Below, in pieces: positions 49,186 through 62,300 of a stretch of DNA of 64,000 nucleotides (positions are counted from its first letter, which is position 1; the number at the start of each line of letters is the position of its first letter). Below the pieces are notes generated by a model, which worked only from the letters and a program-made list of their open reading frames with translations, was not told the DNA's origin and made no database searches. The position numbers were made by a program, and so were the translations under genes. This stretch comes from Prostheceraeus crozeri. Its lineage: Eukaryota; Platyhelminthes; Polycladida; Euryleptidae. The DNA is taken from positions 372,001 through 436,000 of the forward strand of contig CAJQUW010009239.1 of the NCBI GenBank assembly GCA_907163375.1, written 5' to 3'.

Positions 49186-51759
49186 TCAACCGACCAGCTC
49201 GTGCTTACGGTTTAGATCTGGATTCCTATCACGTAAGTACATAGCTTCTTTTAGACGAGCTTCTATTGGTGATTTACGTTTGTCCAGAAAATGGAGGTCA
49301 AAATCTGAAATGGATATATTGCTGCTATGATTACTATTAGCATGGTCAGAAAGTGCACTAATGTTATTGGATAACATGAGGCTACTACCATGTTCTTTAT
49401 AACGAACGTAGAGAGGTCTGCTGCTTGGACACATGTAAGCCTTATTACAAAGTCTGCATGTAAATTGATAGACGACAAAACGGTCATCACAAGCAGAGTG
49501 ATCGTCAATATTGACACAGATCTCACAATTAGAGTACTTACGAGTCCTATTATTGCCATTTAGTTGCTGATTTAATTTTTTACTGGGTTTGCTTATTAGG
49601 GATAGTGGCAGATAAAATTTTTTTAACAAAGGAATTGAATTTTCTATTGCAACTATCATTTGTATACTTAGTGGTCATTTTAACAGTTTCTGATTTCTCA
49701 TCGCTTTCCTGTTGGATTTACTTTTATTTTTGAAGTCGCGACGATTGTAGCCATTACTACGCATTCGGTCATGCATAATTTTCTGTGGACTATCTTTTAA
49801 CTCACGAGTCGAACAGCGTTTTTCTATGCGCTGCTCAGTAGCAGCAATGAAGTTGTTTTTAACGTGTTGAGGGACCCAACTATCTTTTCTCAACATTATG
49901 TTCGAATTAGATGACTTAGAGTACCATTTTAAGATTATTTCCTCGTTCTCAATAGATATGACAATATCTAGGAGGTTTAAACTAGAATTTAATTTAGGCT
50001 TGTCAATGGTGAATTGGATATCTGAATTGATAGTGTTAAAGGTGTTTTATTTTTCCGAAAACACTCTCGTCCCTATTTAAGGGACCCATGATGATATCAT
50101 CAACGTACCTACAGAATATTTGAGGCCTGATGCCTTCGTTGTTAAGGTCTTCGAAAGCATGAGTCTCAATGGTATGAACACTGATGATGGCGAACGGCGG
50201 CGCGAAGTGGGAGCCCATAGAACAGCCATGAATTTGTAGAAAGATATCTCCCTCGAAACTAATCTCATAATTGTTCGCAATGAAAGTTCATGTCATCTAT
50301 CGTGAGACCCAGGTTATCAATTTTCCTCCAATGCTCACTGGAGAATTCTAAAACACATTCTGTATCGAAATGTATCGGAATGCTCGGGTATAGGCTTAAC
50401 TACCGAAATGAAAGTGTGGTTATTTGTAAGGGATTTCTTATCCACTTGTTGAAGAACATTAATAACAGACTCAGTGTTGTGTGAGTGGGAAGGGATAAAT
50501 TCTATCAGTTGGTTGAGAATTTGAGTAATCAGCCAGTCAACTTTTTGGGTAGGACTATTTATCGTCGAGGCAATAAGCCTCAATGGAAAACTATTCTCAG
50601 TACGGTTTTTGTGATCTTTTATGTAAGTATTGAATTGAGCTGGCTTGCTCCCACAAGACTTAAGTTTCTCTTGTTCTATTCTACTAAAATTATTTTTGCA
50701 AATAGTGTCGATGATTTTATTCGCCTGATTTTCTATATGACTAGCTTTAGATTTATGAATTTTACGATAGATTTTATGGTCACTGAGTAGCTCACGGGTA
50801 TTGTCTTTATAATCAGTTGCGACAACTATATTTGTTATATCGGAAGTCACCGCAACTAGCTGGTTCCTCCCTAAATAACGCTTCGTGCTATTAGTGCATT
50901 TTGTTGTTTTTTTGTAATTATGATTATTTTTGGCATGCTCAACTTCCCGTTTAACTATGTTTAAAGTTTCGTGTTTGAACAGATTAAGGTTCAACTCCAA
51001 CTCCTCCTTCATTTTAGGTGCTAGGGTTGCGCGATTCCTATGGCAAGGAATGTTTATCTTACTATTGGTGTTGCTATTATCATTTTTATGAGCAGCTTTC
51101 CATCTAAGTTTGTTAGTAAGTACCTCCAATTTAACTTTAGAATCTTCCATGAAGTGATCGTTCAGTTGGGGTGGAACCCTGAACTTCGGACCTTTTCAGG
51201 GCAGTCAAGTACGGATATGAGTAAAGGAGCTTCAAAATTGACTGTGACTCTGGTACGATCTACCGAAGACTCGAGCTGGTCTGCCGAAGGAACTTCTCGC
51301 CTACGAAACCAAAGCTTGTCGACATGCGTGAAAGGAAAACTAGGCTGGTGCTTAAAATAGCAAGCGTCGATGGACAAAGGATACGGAGATCCAGTTAACA
51401 CCATCCACTTCTTCGAGTGTCGTTGAAAGGTGATTTTCTCCTCCGCAAACAGCATCTTCTCAATCTGTTCCACTAAGTTCTCCACAATCGCTGAGTCATA
51501 CAGTCGGGTCACTTTTAAGTACTCATACCCAATCATCTGTTGCAGTTCTTCAGTCTTCCGCTGGGAGATGTAGATGCTGCTTCGAAGAAGTTCTTTTTTT
51601 CAAATAGGCCATCTTCCGCTTGATTGCTTCACTTTCCAAGTCACTCGGTATCGAAGAGAACCAGTTTGATAGACAGGTTTTGAGATAATCAGTTTTTACC
51701 AGACACTGAGACTGCGACTCCCTCGCGAAACGTCTGTCTGCTGTATATATTTTCAGCAT
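49186..51759 (-). pseudogene. Penelope-like polyprotein remnant: RT plus GIY-YIG
   Basis: Minus-strand pieces in order: 51759-51550 and 51536-51162 (N-terminal region, one frameshift in a T-rich run), 51150-50335 (271 codons, with KPAQFNTYIKDHKN and FPLRLIASTINSPTQKVDW, the early Penelope RT motifs), 50280-50036 (GCSMGSHFAPPFA, then the catalytic CRYVDDIIMG), 49896-49675, and 49659-49186 (157 codons, with CEIC, DRFVVYQFTCRLCNKAYM and the tail SPIEARLKEAMYLRDRNPDL of the GIY-YIG nuclease). The YVDD motif is intact. Five or so frameshifts or stops separate the segments. Penelope elements move by RNA copying, with a reverse transcriptase related to telomerase. Confidence 0.9.
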
Positions 51760-51813
51760 TAAACTTTTACGGATAAATCACAGGGAGTGCATTTTACATT
51801 TTTTCTTTCAACT
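51692..51813 (-). repeat. Penelope-like element, terminal inverted repeat (5' side)
   Basis: Reverse-complement partner of 48991-49116. The first ATG of the element frame (51759) lies inside this repeat. On the plus strand it shows CACTGAGACTGCGAC followed by GCGAAACGTC, a degenerate hammerhead-like layout. Confidence 0.93.
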
Positions 51814-52488
51814 TATGCACGTACAAGTTCACTCATATTCACTACAAATTAATTCCGAGAAAACTTGAGGAGCACAGCCCCGATAAATAACAGAATTCAC
51901 TACATTTTCACTACAAAACAACTTCATTTGCAAAATGTTTCGTTTTCAATTGCAAAATCACATTTATTAGCTTAGTCCTCACGTAAGTTCGCTGATAATG
52001 TGTAACAGAGACCTCATTTCTGGAAACAAGTGTTTCATAATGCCTTGCATCATTTATGAAATGACAATTTTACTTAAACATCTTGAATACAAGGGGTTTA
52101 TCATTTGCACCACACAAGGAATAATTGAATGACAAAATTACTATAAGTTTCTGTAAAATTGCTGTAAGTTGTAAGTGTTCTTACTTTTTTATTGTGAGCT
52201 TGAATAAACTTTTTCTGAGCAATGTGCACAAGTGCAATTATAGCACTTGTACACTTACCGGTATACACTGACAGGTGGCAGAATCGGCTACACCCACCAG
52301 AGCTGAAAACGGGTGCACAGGTCGCACACCTCTGTGACCCGAGCTGACCCGTTTTTAATGAATAATTTAATCACTTTTAATTTAAGGTTTTCACTATTGA
52401 TCAACTGAATGTTCTTCAATGCTGGTTCAACAAGAAACAGGATTTTCCTGATCTAAGTGTTGTACACGTTCCGTGTTTGTTTTGCAAG

Positions 52489-52572
52489 CCAGTTGCTCTG
52501 AATCCGAAAGACATTCTGCATTAAATTCATCTATAACATCATTAAGTCACAGTCTCTATGACTCCAGAAGCG
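52489..52572 (+). CDS. Possible II-III linker exon (serine-rich)
   Basis: After a T-rich acceptor (TTTGTTTTGCAAG) a frame opens with SCSESERHSALNSS and SLSHSLYDSRS, serine-rich and hydrophilic like the II-III linkers of Cav3 channels. A GTAGAA donor could end the exon at 52572, giving an 84-bp phase 1-1 cassette. Exon F leaves in phase 0, so at least one more exon would have to lie between them, and I do not see it. The reading also stays open beyond the proposed donor (GRSDLRGPWILEK). It is a tentative call on position and composition only. Confidence 0.25.
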
Positions 52573-54569
52573 GTAGAAGCGATCTCCGTGGTCCTTGGAT
52601 TTTAGAGAAACTGGGATTTATTTTCTACTACCATATCGGAGTTGTGAGCGTTTTCAGACAATTGCATGAACATTTGAAAATTTATGTTAACTGCAAATGT
52701 TATATGCATGTACATTGTACATATATTAATATTATATTTTGCTCTTCCTTTATGCGCAACATGACATAAATCGATTGGAAAAATCATATTTGGAAAGCAA
52801 AGATTTTTCTATTCCTGAGATAATTTGGATCAGATGCAAAATCATGTTTTCATGAGCAGCTACATTCATTTTAGAGGTTATTTCACTCCTAATGCATTCT
52901 TTATACGCGTATAAACGTAGAAGTAAGCTAGTAGAATGATCATGAGGTGTAAAACATATACTAATTTATGATTGGATTAGATGCAAATTCAGCATGTAGA
53001 AATACGGGTCATGGGTCAGAGGGTCAATGCCGGTCACAGGTCATATCATAGCTTGTAGTGAATCATGCAAGTGATGAAATATTTTTGGACCATTCTTTGT
53101 AGTCATTTCCACATTGATGACGGCTTTGCATTAAAACATCTGTTTAGCAAGTTTGGAATTAATTTGTTGGTCATTTCTCTATTTTCACGCAATCTACGTT
53201 TCGCCTTGCCACTATATTGAAATGGAGGGCTCATGTTTCATAGCAAATAATCTAACATCGAATGACCGAACCTTTAATTATTGAAAATATACCAAGAAGA
53301 ATAGAAATTGAATTATATAGATCTGCGGAAGTGATTTGCTCTAAAAGGTGCAGTCTCATTGAAGTCATAGCAATAGCGCATGACAATGAATCCCTTAGTT
53401 TGCTATACTCAACAACATCATCATCCGCTTATTCATCAGTCGAATGAATATCTATTGAGGTAATTTAATTAGTTATTCAGCAACGCATCTCAAAACGTTT
53501 TACTCGTCAATTGTTTCAGATTCATGGCCATTGTAACAATGCATCTCACTGCACTCAAATAAAAGGAAAAAGCTAAATGTCGATACTGTTACAATTTCGT
53601 CACTGATCACCTTTTTCGTACGCGATCTATTGTCTTGCTCAAGAAATTAAGACAGTTGCAGTGGGACGGGAATTTTCTTTTCCACTACCATCCCATCTGA
53701 CCCATCTCACAGAAGTAATTGCACGGGAATTCTGTTAAGTGCTAATTACCAAGCATCTGTGTGACTGACAAAGAGATGGGAGCGCTAAAATATAATTAAC
53801 AGTTTAATCGACGCTTTAAAGCTTTGTCTCCATATTATCAATCTCACTTTAGAATTTCTTGCGATATAGTCCTATTTGACTAGACTTGATAATTAAGCTT
53901 GTTTTTATGCATTTCAGCAGTTCGAGCTAGGGAATTTGAAATTATGTCTGGCCATCAGATATCAATAGTCCGTATTACACTTAATGTAGTTCCTAATCGC
54001 CTGAACATTATTTATACCTGTTTAGTTGATTTTCTCTAAATGTTCTCCATTTTCTACGTAGATGCCTACGTGATCAAGATAGGTCAGTGGAAGCATATCA
54101 CGCATATCTAATATAGTGGTTTAGGAAGAAACTTACAGTAATTTACAAGCAGTATCAATAAACAAGCAGGTGATTTAACAGAATGTTTCAAAAATTGTTC
54201 AAATGTGGGATCAAGATATTTTGTGCTGCTGCTTCTTTAAGTCTCATCCACATCTCGGAAAATACATTTCCGAATGCAGTGGAAGAACTTTATTTAGGGC
54301 TGTTCTAATCGGGATGAGAAGATCTCTGTCGTGATAGGAATGCCATTGACTATACATGCATTCAGTAGCAAGAATTGCTCGCAAGTAACAGAGTGAACAG
54401 TGATAAAAGATGAACTCGGACTTGACTGAAATTTGAGACGAACCAACCAAAATGCAGTTTGAAAAAATAACGCACAATTAACGGGAGGCTGCAAATTTTG
54501 TTATTTCCAAAAACTCTCCCTGCAATATCTCCCCACGAAGTAAGAAAGATAAAAATATCGTTCCTTCTC

Positions 54570-54597
54570 GACGTTTCGGGTTCAGACCCTTCTTCAG
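54570..54597 (-). ncRNA. Hammerhead-ribozyme-like core of a Penelope-type terminal repeat
   Basis: On the minus strand: CTGAAGA (fits CUGANGA), an A, a 4-bp stem GGGT/ACCC with loop CTGA, then GAAAC and GTC. These are the conserved core pieces of a hammerhead ribozyme in the right order, with one extra base beside stem II. The surrounding DNA has no Penelope coding sequence, so it is probably a solitary terminal-repeat remnant. Activity is not established. Confidence 0.5.
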
Positions 54598-56311
54598 CTT
54601 GTAATACAAGATGTCATTGCCTCGTTGAGTTCGAATCCGGCTCCATAGGCCTACTTGAAATTCCAGCAGATAGCAAAACTGCTTGAAGGTAGCTAAATTT
54701 GCTTTCTTTGGAAGACAATTATTTCAGCAACTCCTGGTCTCTTTTAGACACCGTTAAAACGTCATGTAGTTTACACTGTGCTCAGCATAGACTGACAGCC
54801 GCTGCCTCATGCTGCAGATACTTGACAACCACTTCAAACAATCTAAAAATCTCCTTCGTGATCTATATCTTATTCGGTAGTTTCCACTGAGACTGCAGTA
54901 CAATGCCAAATGCCGATTCCCTTGCCAACTTTCTTTAATCGCATCAACTAGAAAACCATTTTTCGCATTTGTTTTAGTTAATAGGATAGAAATTCATTGT
55001 CTATTGATGGGTGATGGTTGTGTCATCTGTGCAGTGAGGAACCGAATTTCGGTCAATGTTGTTCGATCTTTGGAAGAACGTTCAGTAAACAAGTTAGAGA
55101 AAATACTGGTACGCAACAAAGGCTTTTACAACAGGGAACTGTGATTGAAAGCATTCATAGTGTGATTCATAGTGACGTGTGACCACGGAGAAACATTATC
55201 TTCACTGCCTATTTCCGCTCCATTCTTTTTAATATAATTAGTCTATAGTTTCAGATTTCCATAGTCGCATCATGACGCATTCAGAGCGCAAGCGCAATGT
55301 AACAAAGATTTATGTGTCTCAAACGCATGAAATCAAGCGGATTATTCAACGATTTTTCCAATCTTATTGTTTGACTATGGATAACATTAATATAATGCTT
55401 TGTTCTCATTATTATGGCAGAATTTCCATTATCAATTTCTTGAAGCAAAGATCTACATATACAAAATAAATAGTGTACATCATCTCGATTCATGGGAATA
55501 TTAATGCTAAACACAACGTGTCTGCCAAGTTTTCTTACTCTTAAGTCTTATCTATCATCCCATGATACACGTTTTAAAACAAATTTTTCAAACCGACTGC
55601 GGAATTATTTCACAGTTCACAACTATTATTTTATCTAGTTCGATTGAACAAAGAAAGAAAAATTCTTTTTGAATTCCATCGAATGTCAAAGCAAGATATC
55701 AGGACATAACATGAGATTTCATTTCCAGACTTTTCATAAGTAGAATCGGCTCGGATAGATCAATTGATATTGACAATAAAGTAATTACAATGACAAGCAA
55801 ACTTTATTCAATGTTTTGTATATTCATGTCATGAAATTTTGTTTTATTCAGAGGAAAGATAAAATGACATTCCTAACATCGAAAATAAGGACTAAAAAAT
55901 GCGTACATTGTGTGAAACTCATTCATCCTACCTTATAGCTTCATCTCTGAATCAGCAGAGATAGTAATCATTAAAGCAATATCTATGCCAGACAGAAAGG
56001 ATGTAATTATCTTCTCTTTTTAAAGGAGACGACAAGATGCAGTGTCGAATGCTTCCTTCGGTGATAATGGAATCACATTGATGTGCTAAATGATAGCTTT
56101 TCACACTTGTAATTAATAGATTAGAAGAATTTCACCATCATTCATTGGCTCCGGAGACTTGATTCTAGTTCTGCAAGTTTCATGTCCTGCAGTAACTTTT
56201 TCTTTATCGCAATACTGTCTGTTAGCTCCCTGTTTGATGTATGCAGGTATATAATTTGATTTATACAGCATATGAGTATACATAGAAATACGATGCATGA
56301 ACAACTAACAT

Positions 56312-56388
56312 TTGTGGCTCGTGGTTCATTTGGTTGAGCAAGGGTCTAGTTAACCTGGGGTCGTAGGTTCGAATCCTGCCAGCTGACA
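56312..56388 (+). repeat. tRNA-derived SINE head
   Basis: An A-box-like TGGTTCATTTGGTTGAGC (56322-56339) and a perfect B box GGTTCGAATCC (56366-56376) lie at tRNA spacing. The T-arm stem GTAGG/CCTGC pairs fully with one G-T. The acceptor and anticodon stems are imperfect, so it is a SINE promoter or tRNA pseudogene, not a working tRNA. Confidence 0.65.
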
Positions 56389-59300
56389 TCTTTTGCATGG
56401 CAATTTGATCTGTCGTTTATTGCATTTCATTCTATCGCTAATGACATCACGTGCAAGTCAGACGCAACACTTTGGGGTCCATTTATTTGCGTCAAATGAA
56501 TCGCATTTTCAGTTTGATGAATATGATCATTAAGATGAAGAATAAATGTACTAATTTAGTGATTTGAAAAAGCCACATCTGAAATCACGAATATGATAAA
56601 GACGTTTAAATAAAGAATAATGAGTTTCAGGAGAACACTGCTCACATTCTCAAGTGGAAGGTGAAAACAAATGCAGTCAGCGACTGCACCTAGTGGGTTG
56701 CATGTGGCTACTGGTGATAACCGTTAGAGTCGACTGGCAACCATGCTCTTAGCCATTCTGATAAAATTTATCGATCATGGGATTCGTCGATACCATATTT
56801 ATTAAATTCTGTGGTTGTCTTTGACGTTTTATCTTCAGCGATTGCGTGAGTGTGTTTACTTGTTTTTACTTAACAGACTTCGAGACAACCGATAATAAAC
56901 TCGTGGGTCAGCAATGCAGAGGGTTCTAACATACTCTAAGCATGCTCAATGAAATTACCTCAATTTACTTCTAAATTTAAAGCAGACATTTAAATTCGGC
57001 TGCTTATTCTGTACAAGTGTACATCTACAAAGCCAAATCCATGCGCAGTTCTACACAAATATCCTAGGCCCTCATCAATGCAGTTTCGATCTGCGTTGAT
57101 TTTGTAAAGAAATTTTCAGATAATTGATGCAATCTTACCATCGATGTAACTCATTTGTAACCGTTCTCTGCGATCGCTGGTGCCACTCGTTGTCGTCAAA
57201 TAAAGTTGACTGAAATGTAATGTCATAAAACAAGATCCTCTTTGGATAGCTCAAATCATGATTTGATATCGAGTTAATGAGATAAGTAAATATAATTAAT
57301 ATAATGAAAATATGCTGAATCACTCAAAGCCTTCTGGGTCTTACTAATATAGCATTGAAACTTCATGGAAATTCATTATTCAACCAAAAATACATAGAAA
57401 GGGTGACGAAGAAAGTCTGCAAAAATCTTTTCCTATTACAAGTGAAATCACAGTGCATCTCAAAGAAATGATGGCATTGCAGATCTACCCATTGTAGCAC
57501 AAATCAACAAGTTCCCACGGAACAATTTCGCCAAAATTGCTAGTTTTTCGTTTCCTGTGACTTTAAGTTATAAATCTGTATACTGAAGATAATGTAGAAT
57601 AGATGACGGAAGGCAATGACCACATGTGCGCTTAAAAGCAAGTGATGATAAAGAGGAATAGCCTAAAAGATTGGACATATTATATAGCTTTCTCCCAATT
57701 TACTTGTTGGCATGGATAAATCAAAAATGCAATTTATAGGGATAGCGAAGGCACTGTCATGCAGCAATACGTTTAAGAATGATTAGAGGAATGTCATTAG
57801 GTGCATGCGATATTTAGGGTGGTAACCGCTTCAGGGGCTCTATCAACAACATCCGGGAGTAAAAGTGAATAAACTGAGAAAAGCCAGAGTTACTCTGCAA
57901 AAAAACAGACGAAAAGAAATAATTATCGGAATTTGTTTCACCAAAATATCATGCAATTATTTTCATTGCAAATAGATAGAAATGGAGGATGCGTCATTCT
58001 GCACTTATATATCATAAGGACAAAATGAACGAATTTCTCCATTCAAGAGCACATATTTTTCAGGACCCTTCTTATGACATTTTTGATAATAGAGCAATGA
58101 AAGAACGCATAATTACCTACATAGAATTTTTGGAGCTCTTGCATTATCCCAATTTTCGATTATTAAAGGAACATTAATACAATTCAGGTATGAATAGTTG
58201 AAACAAATAAATCCAACAGTTTCAATATCCATGGAACTATTCGTCATTGGTGACCAGGCAATACTAGAAAAGAGCGTTTAGAAAGAGTATAAGTCCGCCT
58301 TACTACAGTTGTAAGAGCGACGAGTGGAACCTGGAGGACTGTGGAACACAGTGTATAGGCTTATTTCTAGACAGGAAATTAATAGATCTTACTGAAAGCT
58401 CAATGACCTTACTATGTAGAAATACGATAAGCAGTCATTTGTACAGTCCGTTTCCTAAATTGTTGCACGGCCCAAAAAATTCTTACATCTCTTGTTTATT
58501 CTCATCAAATTTAATCGTAAGCTGGTAAGTGGTAACTAATTACTAAATAATTCACTTGGCCGCAAGTGTCAGCATTCCTGGGGCGTGAAGAAAAGGCCTA
58601 CTGACCACAACTGACCACTTGCGAAAAATAGATGTATGCCAAAATAATCTATATAACAAAAGGCTTGATATGGTATGCGTTTATAAGAATCAACCATGAC
58701 TTCAACACGAAAATTACATTTAAAAATGGGCTAAATTTTTCGTGCAAATTTTTGAAGCGGTCCGTGTATTACTAATTTCATTTTGCGAATTTTCAATTGA
58801 CAGTATTATTACTATGCAAGGAAATAAGTGCATCAAAAGTAATTTTTGAATTTTTGCTTTTTCGAAAAAAGTTTCAATACTAAAATTTATTTTCAAAATG
58901 TTCAATTGAAGTGATTTTGAAGGTATTATTAATGTACGAGTAGTTTCTCAAAGCAGTCAAGATAATGGAAGCTCGTGAAAGTAGTCCTTCTAAGTCTTAC
59001 ATTTCGTCTTCACGTTTATCCATCTTTTTGCGTCCGTTGTGATTCTCATGTTGTTCACATCTCTTAGTTCCATTCCTTGCTGAATATCAACGATATCTCA
59101 ACGTGCGAAACTCTCTTTAGAATCGATGCTGTGAGAGACACTTTTTGTTTGAAAAACAACTTTTGTGAAACAAAGCATACAGTTTGATTGACATTAACTA
59201 GATTTGTGAGCAAAGGAAAACGACTTTTATCATTTGACAAACTGATCAGCAAAGAGGAAACTAGTCTCCAGTTCTGAATAAAGATTTGATTTGCTGATTA

Positions 59301-62300
59301 GACGCTTTGGACGTTCTCTCAGGTACATTGGCTGTTTAGCATTCAATTGCGTTATTCTTCAATTGTTATCCCATCAATAAATATATCAAAATTTGCTGTA
59401 GAATGGGATAATAATTAATAACATTGATGACCTATATAAGAATACGTAATGGCATGTCAAGGATCTATACAGAAAAATTATATATAAATTGTATCAAAAA
59501 ATTAAAAAATATAGAAACGGATATGAAAAGTAATATAAATATTTATAAAATTTCTGTATTCAAATAATATATAAATATAAAACAGGTAATAAATTCACAT
59601 ATATTGATGCCTGAGCGGGCAGGCATGCACAAAATTCAGCGTGTTTATGTTGTACTGTATGTGAATTATTAAACAGAATTGTGATATCCTCCATGGTTTG
59701 ACATCAAAAGGATAGATCGGTTTATTTTGAATAAATTAAGTGATATATCCGGCAATTTGAATGATTTCCATATAATCAAATCATTGCCAAAACTTCGGCA
59801 TTAGTAACTGATCATTGTTGTAGTGCAGGATAACCAACTGTAATCCATCAAAAAGGAGACACTCAACTAGCATAGACCCCGCATTAATTTCCGATAAATG
59901 TCAGGACTCAGCGATCGATTTGCTCCTGGATAGAGTACTTCCGAGATATCATCGTAGATTGTACTATTCATTTGCAGTAGTGTTTAATTATTCATGTTAT
60001 GCAGTAAAATCGGATTTAATTGGTACATGGATTGAGACAATAGTCTTCTAGCATGTCTTATGTGCGTTCAAGCATCATAGACAACTGAAAATCAATATAA
60101 ATTGATATTTTCTTACATAAAGATAAATTTAGTTTGAAAGCTTAGTGACCTTCAAGTCGTTATTGAAGCTGACAGACGCAATACGGATACAGTCCATGAT
60201 GTAAAATTCTGTATGTGAAATTATCGTAAAGGGAAGAATATGGGATTTACATCCCCCTGTTCTTCTATATTTTGCGTCTTATTTTATGCATGAGAATGTC
60301 TTTGTCTAGATTTCGTGTCATGATCGCTAAAAAGAACCAAATCCTTGCTCGAAACGCATAAAAGTTTTCAAATATAAGAAAGCCATCAGCAGGGGCTATA
60401 ACAGGAAATGCATAATATGTAAGTATCTGTTATCCAATACGAAAATAGAACAAAACATTAATATTTTCGGATGGCATCTAAATTGCATTCTCATTTGGCC
60501 GTTATTGTCTTGGCATCTCGAGAGAATCCTTTTAGATTTTAGTTAACAAGGAAAAGGTATCTCAAATATGATTTACAGTCGATAATAATTAATTAAGTGG
60601 AGGTTTCTTGCTTGCCATTTGCTCACAAACTTTCACACCTCTTATTTTACATCAATATGCCGATATTTATGTAGTAGGCAACATTTCAGTTGCAAATTAT
60701 GTGCATTGTCATTAAGATATGGGAAATGAATCATTTTGTATTTGAAGATGCCATTGCTTATTTCGTAGATTTATCGGCGTAGATCACCATCAGATAAAAG
60801 GAATAAAATATGGCTCAGCACCAAAAGTGTGAATTCAAATTTCACATTAATGCAGGAGAAGGAGGAGAGGAAAGTGGAAACAAATTTACTTTAAAAATGT
60901 ATATAAAGCTGCATGTAAGTCAACCGAGTTCAGTACGAAGAGTTGTGGGAAAGAAAAAAAAGACATGTGAGATTGGATACAGATGAGATAGGATTACGCT
61001 ACATCTTACCAATCACAATTAACAGTGATTCATCTGACTAAAATGATCGCCGAAGGGTAACGCAAATAAATTATGTCGTTTATTAAGTAAATAAGTTCAT
61101 GTACGAAAACTTGGTTGTTACTCATCAAGTTTTAGAATTAGCCACATACACGTAGTTTTAAATACATTAATATTGCCTCCAGATATCTCGCTGAACGCCT
61201 GAGTGAAATTGATAGATTTGAATCAATAAGATATCGATAATCAATGAGAATTGACGTTGAAGAGCATCATGTTATGCGATCTACCGCTTTCGATCGAAAA
61301 CTTCCGATGTAGAGCGGGGAAAGCTGTATTTAAAAAAAGATTTATTTTCAAAAAGTCCATCATTCATGAAAAAATGTATGGTCGTGAAGTCCTACTAAAT
61401 ATCTTATTTTATTGTCTGTATCTCTGTGTGATATTCAGAATGGATTCGGAGTGTCTCTCATTCGTAAAACACAAGCGAAGCGGACAGACACCTCTCATTC
61501 TAATAGACCTTGCGAGAACAACTCGACGTCTGTGAGTCTTTCGTTTTCCTTGACAATGATCGATCAACTTCATTCACGCTTGCTTTGGGAATGTGTGATA
61601 CACGTCGCCGAACAATACTAACCTTAACTGCTCACAGGCCCACTATCTTCGCACAATCGTCAGTAGAGACAGTTTACATGTAGTCGAGTAGCCAATATCC
61701 ACATTCATCATCAAACCTGCTTTGCATATCACATAAGAACAGCTGAAAACGAAGAAAAATTGCGCTATAGTCCCAAATTAAAACCCATTAACATTTGGCA
61801 ATGCTAATCCTTGTCTTGCACTGAATACTTCCCATTAAACCGCCAAGGATTTCAAAATGGCACTGATACTTCACGCGCATGATGTTATGTACAAGGTAGG
61901 TGTACATAAGTGTATAGTTAACAAGATCAGTCACTGTTTTGTCATTGAGTCACAGCAATACATGTAAGTACGCATTTAATGATTTGGATGTAGAATCGCT
62001 CGCTTCTTTTGATAAACAAGTATGTAGTTCGAAATCCCCTTTATCGCGACAGTAACCCTCCGCTGATAAGGCATTACTTCAAAAGTAAGTGCTTACTTTG
62101 CAGGGTGGACCTGATTTCAGGTTTTTTTCTCTTGATCAGTTGTTTACTTGGTTAATGAAAGTTCGGAATGTCTTATCTATTGACTTCTCAAATTTCAACT
62201 ATTTCTAGAAAAATTGAAAGCTCGTCAATCAATATCGGAATCGGAGTGTAAAATGCCATTCCCCCAAAAGACGCTAGAGGACAGTACAAAGATTCCTTGA

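Larger units (their letters stand above)
48991..51813 (-). mobile_element. Nearly complete Penelope-like retroelement
   Basis: A 2.8 kb unit on the minus strand is bounded by inverted terminal repeats of about 120 bp and carries the full domain order of a Penelope-like element: N-terminal region, reverse transcriptase, GIY-YIG endonuclease. The coding part runs from about 51759 to 49186 in several frames. It lies in the intron after exon F, antisense to the channel gene. Frame breaks make it inactive, yet most domains are long and clear, so it is younger than the other Penelope pieces in the window. Confidence 0.9.
51814..56311. other. Intron sequence of the presumed II-III linker region
   Basis: AT-rich and largely featureless. 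It includes a weak exon candidate at 52489-52572, a GC-richer inverted motif at about 52270-52350 (ACCTCTGTGACCCGAGCTG), and a hammerhead-like core at 54570-54597. Confidence 0.5.

Noticed and set aside
53262-53447. 61-codon frame starting MTEPLIIENIPRR as a II-III linker exon
   Set aside because: No convincing acceptor or donor, and no resemblance to Cav3 linkers.
54625-54645. B-box-like GAGTTCGAATCC as a further SINE
   Set aside because: No A box at tRNA spacing upstream, so a single short match is not enough.
56312-56388. Functional tRNA gene
   Set aside because: Only the T-arm and promoter boxes are intact. The acceptor and anticodon stems do not pair well, so it is treated as a SINE head.
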